Below, piece by piece: positions 39,493 through 42,364 of a stretch of DNA of 42,364 nt. The position numbers were made by a program, and so were the translations under genes. Origin of the DNA: a virus. How positions within the stretch are numbered: position 1 is the first letter of the stretch; each line of letters opens with the position of its first letter. Below the pieces are notes generated by a model. It had not been told where the DNA came from. It ran no database searches and saw only the letters and a list, made by a program, of their open reading frames with translations. The DNA lies in the IMG/VR virus record IMGVR_UViG_3300009285_005270, positions 1-42,364 of that record, one strand, 5' to 3'.

Positions 39493-39710
39493 CTTTCAAA
39501 TTCAGTTCTCTCTGCTGGGGTCATTCTTCTAACAATTAATGTTACCGCGGCATAGTGGCCTCTGGCCACTCTCCATTCATTAGCAACCACTGCATCAGCC
39601 AAATGCTCTAAGGCGTGTTCTGGTAAGGTGACGCACTGTAAATTTTCCTATTCTCTAATGCCGCCAAGAAAATGAGGTATCCGGTGATGAGTTTCGGTAT
39701 GGGTACTACT
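39480..39710 (-). pseudogene. HNH-endonuclease-like C-terminal part with in-frame TAG
   Basis: From about 39708 the frame reads THTETHHRIPHFLGGIRE, a TAG at 39648-39650, then ENLQCVTLPEHALEHLADAV and further to TAA at 39480. The ETHH-R-I-P-x-F-L-G-G, x-N-L and L-P-x-H-A-x-x-H series is the layout of small phage HNH nucleases. The TAG falls between GGIRE and ENL, where the family has an ordinary residue. The 5-prime part of this gene is missing and is replaced by integrase sequence. Either it is dead or TAG is read through; TAG ends other genes here, so decay is preferred. Confidence 0.6.
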
Positions 39711-40334
39711 GGCAAGGTCTATCCGGTCTGCTTTTAGGCTTTCTTTGAATATTAGCTCTAACTCATCATAAGACAAAAAATTTATTTCCCTATTAGGCGC
39801 TTTTTTTGGAAAATATTTTGAAAACTCCTTAATAGCTCTTGAAACGTTTTCGTTGGTATTTGTTATTTCTTGATATAAATCGCCGAGTAAACACATTAAG
39901 GTATGCGTTTTGGTAATTGTTGCTCTTTCAAGCCCTTTATCTCGCATTGAAATATAAAACTTTAATATTTTATCTATTTTAAGGTTTTCAAAAATTGAAT
40001 TTCCAAGTGCCGGTCTTATATGATTTTCAATCCTGGCACGGGTTTCAATTTGCCAATTTTTAGTGCCACATAAAAATCTTGAGTGATTATAAAACAAATC
40101 AATTATATCAGACACCGTAAATACTGTGCCTTTTATCTTAGTTGCATAAGATGGATCTTTCCCAAGCGCAAGCTCTTGCCTTACTTTTGCCTCAACCAGC
40201 AAAGCCTCGTCCTTTGTCTTTCCCGCGGTCATAGCTCTCCATGTAAGCTTTCCAGGTTCTTTCCACCTGACCATCCAGCGGATTTTTCCACCTGATGTTT
40301 TCCTTTTATAAATATTAGTTCTAATTAAAATCAT
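39648..40334 (-). pseudogene. Tyrosine integrase lacking its catalytic domain
   Basis: Residues 1-70 form the three-strand N-terminal domain (MILIRTNIYKRKTSGGKIRW; GKLTWRAMTAGKTKDEAL). Residues 75-185 are a SAM-like core-binding domain (VSDIIDLFYNHSRF; LERATITKTHTLMCLLG), followed by INFLSYDELELIF, which normally introduces the catalytic domain. There the frame changes to HNH-type sequence after KADRIDLA and stops at TAG. The R-K-H-x-x-R-H/W-Y residues are absent, so it cannot recombine. The cause is a deletion-fusion in vivo or an assembly chimera. Confidence 0.75.
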
Positions 40335-40343
40335 AAATACTTC

Positions 40344-40586
40344 TTAAATATTGTAAAACTCAGCCTCCAACCATTTGTAAAAAGCTATTTTAGGATAGCG
40401 AACTTTTTTTTGAATTATTATCTTTGGCAGCCTTGTGCTTATACTCCTTCTTCTTGTTGCATTATAAACATATTTTTCATCACACTCTAATATTTCCGCA
40501 ATGTCCTGCCGAGTAAGAAACTTCTTGTTTTTATGTTTCTCATCAATATCTATAATAAAGTCTCTTAAAATTAAATTTTCAATCAT
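40344..40586 (-). CDS. Excisionase-like helix-turn-helix protein, 80 aa
   Basis: The sequence FLTRQDIAEILECDEKYVYNA (residues 23-43) is a winged HTH of the MerR/excisionase type, followed by a basic wing (TRRRSISTRLPKIIIQKKV) and a final helix YPKIAFYKWLEAEF. GGGGGT lies six bases before the ATG at 40586. It directly precedes the integrase and probably controlled its direction or expression. Composition is AT-rich, like the integrase part and unlike the tRNA region. Confidence 0.75.
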   Translation of the reverse strand: MIENLILRDFIIDIDEKHKNKKFLTRQDIAEILECDEKYVYNATRRRSISTRLPKIIIQKKVRYPKIAFYKWLEAEFYNI

Positions 40587-40598
40587 TTTGTACCCCCA

Positions 40599-40711
40599 TT
40601 AAGTTTCTATCAGCTCACTAAATTTATCCTTATTATGATTAAAATCCTTTTTTTCAAAACTATCAAATTTTAATCTTTCTCTTTCATGTGGCTTTTTAAC
40701 CTTATTATTAA
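40599..40711 (-). pseudogene. C-terminal remnant of a gene cut by the insertion sequence
   Basis: A minus-strand frame is open from the IS boundary to a TAA at 40599-40601. It reads VKKPHERERLKFDSFEKKDF and ends FSELIET, a charged helical pattern. It stops 12 bases before the HTH gene start, normal operon spacing. The 5-prime part must lie beyond the IS, outside the window. Function cannot be inferred. Confidence 0.5.
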
Positions 40712-40742
40712 CCTGAATTTGACCTCGTTTTTCCCCACTACA
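40712..40742. repeat. Left terminal inverted repeat of the IS
   Basis: This 31-bp sequence starts CCTGAATTTGACCTCG and ends CCCCACTACA, matching the reverse complement of the right end at every base. The transposase stop codon TAG (40738-40740) lies inside it. Confidence 0.95.
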
Positions 40743-42231
40743 CTGCCTTTAAAAGAGTCTTATTGATGGTTCCTAGAATTTTTTCTTGACGTTTTGTTAG
40801 CGCCACAAGTTTTCCAATCTTGAACTTACTTTTGGGATTCCGCAAATAAACTCTGTACAATCCATCTAAATCTTGAAGCGCTGTAATTGCTGATACATCA
40901 AGATGACGGACCTTGTCTTTTAAGACTGACAGCAAAAGACAGGCAAGATAACAAATGAAAACGTGTGCTTCAACTCTGTTATACAGCCAGTGACGTATCG
41001 GACGAAGATTGATAACTCCCTTGAGGGACTGAAATGATTTTTCTACAACATCTTTATCGAAATATCCATTGACGACTTCATTCATAGAAATTTTTGTGTT
41101 TGTAAAAATGAGCGAGATCCCATCAGTTTTTGCAGCCTCAATTAATTGAATATTCAACAAGCGTCCATCTTTACCAAAAAATTTTAGGAGCTCTGGTTTT
41201 ATTGTTTTATTACGAGCCAAACGGATCTGAGCCGCTTCGATTTCATCAAATCGCGACTCTTCTTGTAGCTGTGCACGTTTTCTGTTGAAGCATATAATTA
41301 GACGACCAAGACTAGAACCATGTGTAAATTTTTTCTCTCGACAATAGAATTTTGATTGATTCACACGAACACGGTTTCCAACTCGCACAAGATCATTGAG
41401 TTCGCTGACTATTGAAGCCTGGATCGTCTCCGACATTTTGAGACCACAAATGACTTTCCAATCATTTTCCCTCAGATAATCCGTATTTTCAGAAGAAGAA
41501 ATACCTCTGTCCATAACTGCAACTCCTTCACTTATTCCAAAACGCCCCAGATCTGTAGAAACATCACTGAATGTTCTGGAGTCATGAATATTGCCGGGAA
41601 ATGTTTTATGAAAAATTGGAATCCCTCGCTCGCGAGTGACGGCTAGCCCAATTTGTATCAATGGATAACCTTTTCTTTTTTCCTTATCGTGACCAAATTT
41701 TGCAATGGGACAACTTTTGCCATGGAAGTAGGTGTTGGTCACATCATACACTACGCCCTTAGGTGCAACTTTAAGTTTCCTCTTTATGGTATCAAAAATA
41801 TTTTTTTGCAATTGCATTTGATCTACTTGCTCAATTGAATCCAATGCATTCACTAAACGTTTTTCTGTAAGATCCTCCAAATTTAGAATATGATTAAGAT
41901 CAGTTCGCCGGAACCACGTCTTCATATTATTTAGACTTTTGTAATCAAGGCAATGAGCGTATGTCATAGACAATATTTCATTTGCATAATCTCCAAGTAG
42001 CGGCGGCAATCCAATCTCGGATGCAATTGAGTGGAGTGCCATCAAAGGACCAGAAAGTTTTACGGACTCAATTTCTGCCTCTGAAATAGAGCAGGATAAG
42101 ATTGTTTTTCCATCAGCTTCTCGCCCTATGTGTCGAATAAACTTCTGAACAACCTTACCATTCACACGGACATTTTCTACTTCCTCTAAATAAATTTGAC
42201 CATTTCTTCTGCGTTTTCTGATAAAGCTCAT
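40738..42231 (-). CDS. IS1634-family-like DDE transposase, 497 aa
   Basis: The start MSFIRKRRRNGQIYLEEVEN at 42231 is preferred over a GTG six codons upstream that lies in the promoter palindrome. The DDE triad is visible as D in VVYDVTNTYF, D in VAVMDRGISS and E in DKDVVEKSFQSLKGV, with a long insertion before the third residue, as in IS1634/IS4-type enzymes. The Y-(2)-R-(3)-E region appears as VVEKSFQSLKGVINLRPI. The protein looks intact, so the element may be active. The C-terminus ends in the left inverted repeat. Confidence 0.92.
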   Translation of the reverse strand: MSFIRKRRRNGQIYLEEVENVRVNGKVVQKFIRHIGREADGKTILSCSISEAEIESVKLSGPLMALHSIASEIGLPPLLGDYANEILSMTYAHCLDYKSLNNMKTWFRRTDLNHILNLEDLTEKRLVNALDSIEQVDQMQLQKNIFDTIKRKLKVAPKGVVYDVTNTYFHGKSCPIAKFGHDKEKRKGYPLIQIGLAVTRERGIPIFHKTFPGNIHDSRTFSDVSTDLGRFGISEGVAVMDRGISSSENTDYLRENDWKVICGLKMSETIQASIVSELNDLVRVGNRVRVNQSKFYCREKKFTHGSSLGRLIICFNRKRAQLQEESRFDEIEAAQIRLARNKTIKPELLKFFGKDGRLLNIQLIEAAKTDGISLIFTNTKISMNEVVNGYFDKDVVEKSFQSLKGVINLRPIRHWLYNRVEAHVFICYLACLLLSVLKDKVRHLDVSAITALQDLDGLYRVYLRNPKSKFKIGKLVALTKRQEKILGTINKTLLKAV

Positions 42232-42238
42232 AATGGGG

Positions 42239-42268
42239 ATTATCCCCACTACTGCAGATTGAAGTCAA
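42239..42268 (-). promoter_or_regulatory. Transposase promoter overlapping a GGGGAT palindrome
   Basis: On the minus strand TTGACT (42268-42263) and GATAAT (42244-42239) are 18 bases apart. The -10 lies in a GGGGAT/ATCCCC dyad. The start point would be next to the ATG at 42231, giving an almost leaderless message. CCCCACTAC at 42244-42252 repeats the inner end of the terminal repeat, so transposase might bind and repress here. Confidence 0.5.
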
Positions 42269-42333
42269 GTACAAAAAAACAATTTTTTATAATTTTTCCT
42301 AGGGAATTTATGAATTTTAGATTAAAATCATTT

Positions 42334-42364
42334 TGTAGTGGGGAAAAACGAGGTCAAATTCAGG
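42334..42364. repeat. Right terminal inverted repeat of the IS
   Basis: This is the exact inverse of the left repeat over 31 bp. It reads TGTAGTGGGG through GGTCAAATTCAGG at the final base of the window. Confidence 0.95.

Larger units (their letters stand above)
40712..42364 (-). mobile_element. IS1634-like insertion sequence, 1653 bp
   Basis: The element is bounded by perfect 31-bp inverted repeats at 40712-40742 and 42334-42364 and contains one transposase gene. Its right repeat ends on the last base of the window, so the target duplication cannot be tested. The contig may have ended here because the IS is repeated in the source genome. Confidence 0.9.

Noticed and set aside
1335-40740. 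Genome-wide reassignment of TAG to an amino acid
   Set aside because: TAG ends at least five genes at sensible places (1335, 23107, 28314, 37625, 40738), and the large structural genes contain no in-frame TAG.
1-42364. Direct terminal repeats or a circular overlap of the window ends
   Set aside because: The first bases do not match the last; the right end is an IS repeat.

Overview
The window is most simply read as a nearly complete genome of a tailed dsDNA phage of about 40 kb. It carries a full packaging, head, tail and lysis set, and is joined at its right end to a broken integration region and an insertion sequence. Almost every phage gene is on the minus strand, so the gene order runs from high to low coordinates. 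The DNA is AT-rich. Stop codons are mostly TAA and TGA with occasional TAG, and many neighbouring genes overlap by ATGA. The portal, the N4-gp56-like major capsid protein, a 2,317-residue multidomain protein ending in a transglycosylase, and the absence of a recognisable tape measure, sheath or tail tube suggest a podovirus-like particle. The host cannot be named from the sequence. Most head and fibre proteins are of kinds I associate with uncultured-phage metagenomes. Layout in transcription order: (1) 42364-40712, an IS1634-like insertion sequence with perfect 31-bp terminal inverted repeats. The window ends exactly on the IS boundary and the IS has cut an upstream gene. (2) 40586-39480, an excisionase-like HTH gene and a tyrosine integrase that has lost its catalytic domain and reads into an HNH-endonuclease-like tail containing an in-frame TAG. 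(3) 39141-38696, six tightly packed tRNA genes (Glu-CTC, Glu-TTC, Gln-TTG, Pro-TGG, Asp-GTC, Asn-GTT) with an intrinsic terminator at each side. A short promoter-terminator unit on the opposite strand may make a roughly 65-nt RNA. (4) 38083-29209, an early-type region with an HEVVH metallopeptidase, a plus-strand tRNA-Thr, a 286-residue protein with an acidic tail, many small zinc-ribbon, membrane and basic proteins, a perfect hexapeptide-repeat protein and an RtcB RNA ligase. (5) 29212-28904, a strongly structured stretch with one degenerate tRNA-like element and no convincing gene. (6) 28882-21746, a VRR-NUC nuclease, terminase small and large subunits, portal and scaffold. (7) 21737-9310, a promoter and leader hairpin in front of the capsid gene, then capsid, decoration, connector and a bank of fibre or adhesin genes. 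(8) 9306-562, the giant multidomain protein and a lysis cassette (amidase plus small membrane proteins). Three small, very AT-rich plus-strand genes at 1-400 converge on the lysis end across two plus-strand terminator hairpins. Functionally, TerS/TerL package DNA through the portal into a capsid built on an acidic scaffold. The giant protein probably enters with the DNA and opens the cell wall. Amidase and holin candidates release progeny. RtcB beside tRNA genes fits repair of tRNAs cleaved by host defence nucleases. The fibre bank contains three tandem paralogues, one with a G8 tract, and several repeat proteins, which looks like a host-range variation locus.
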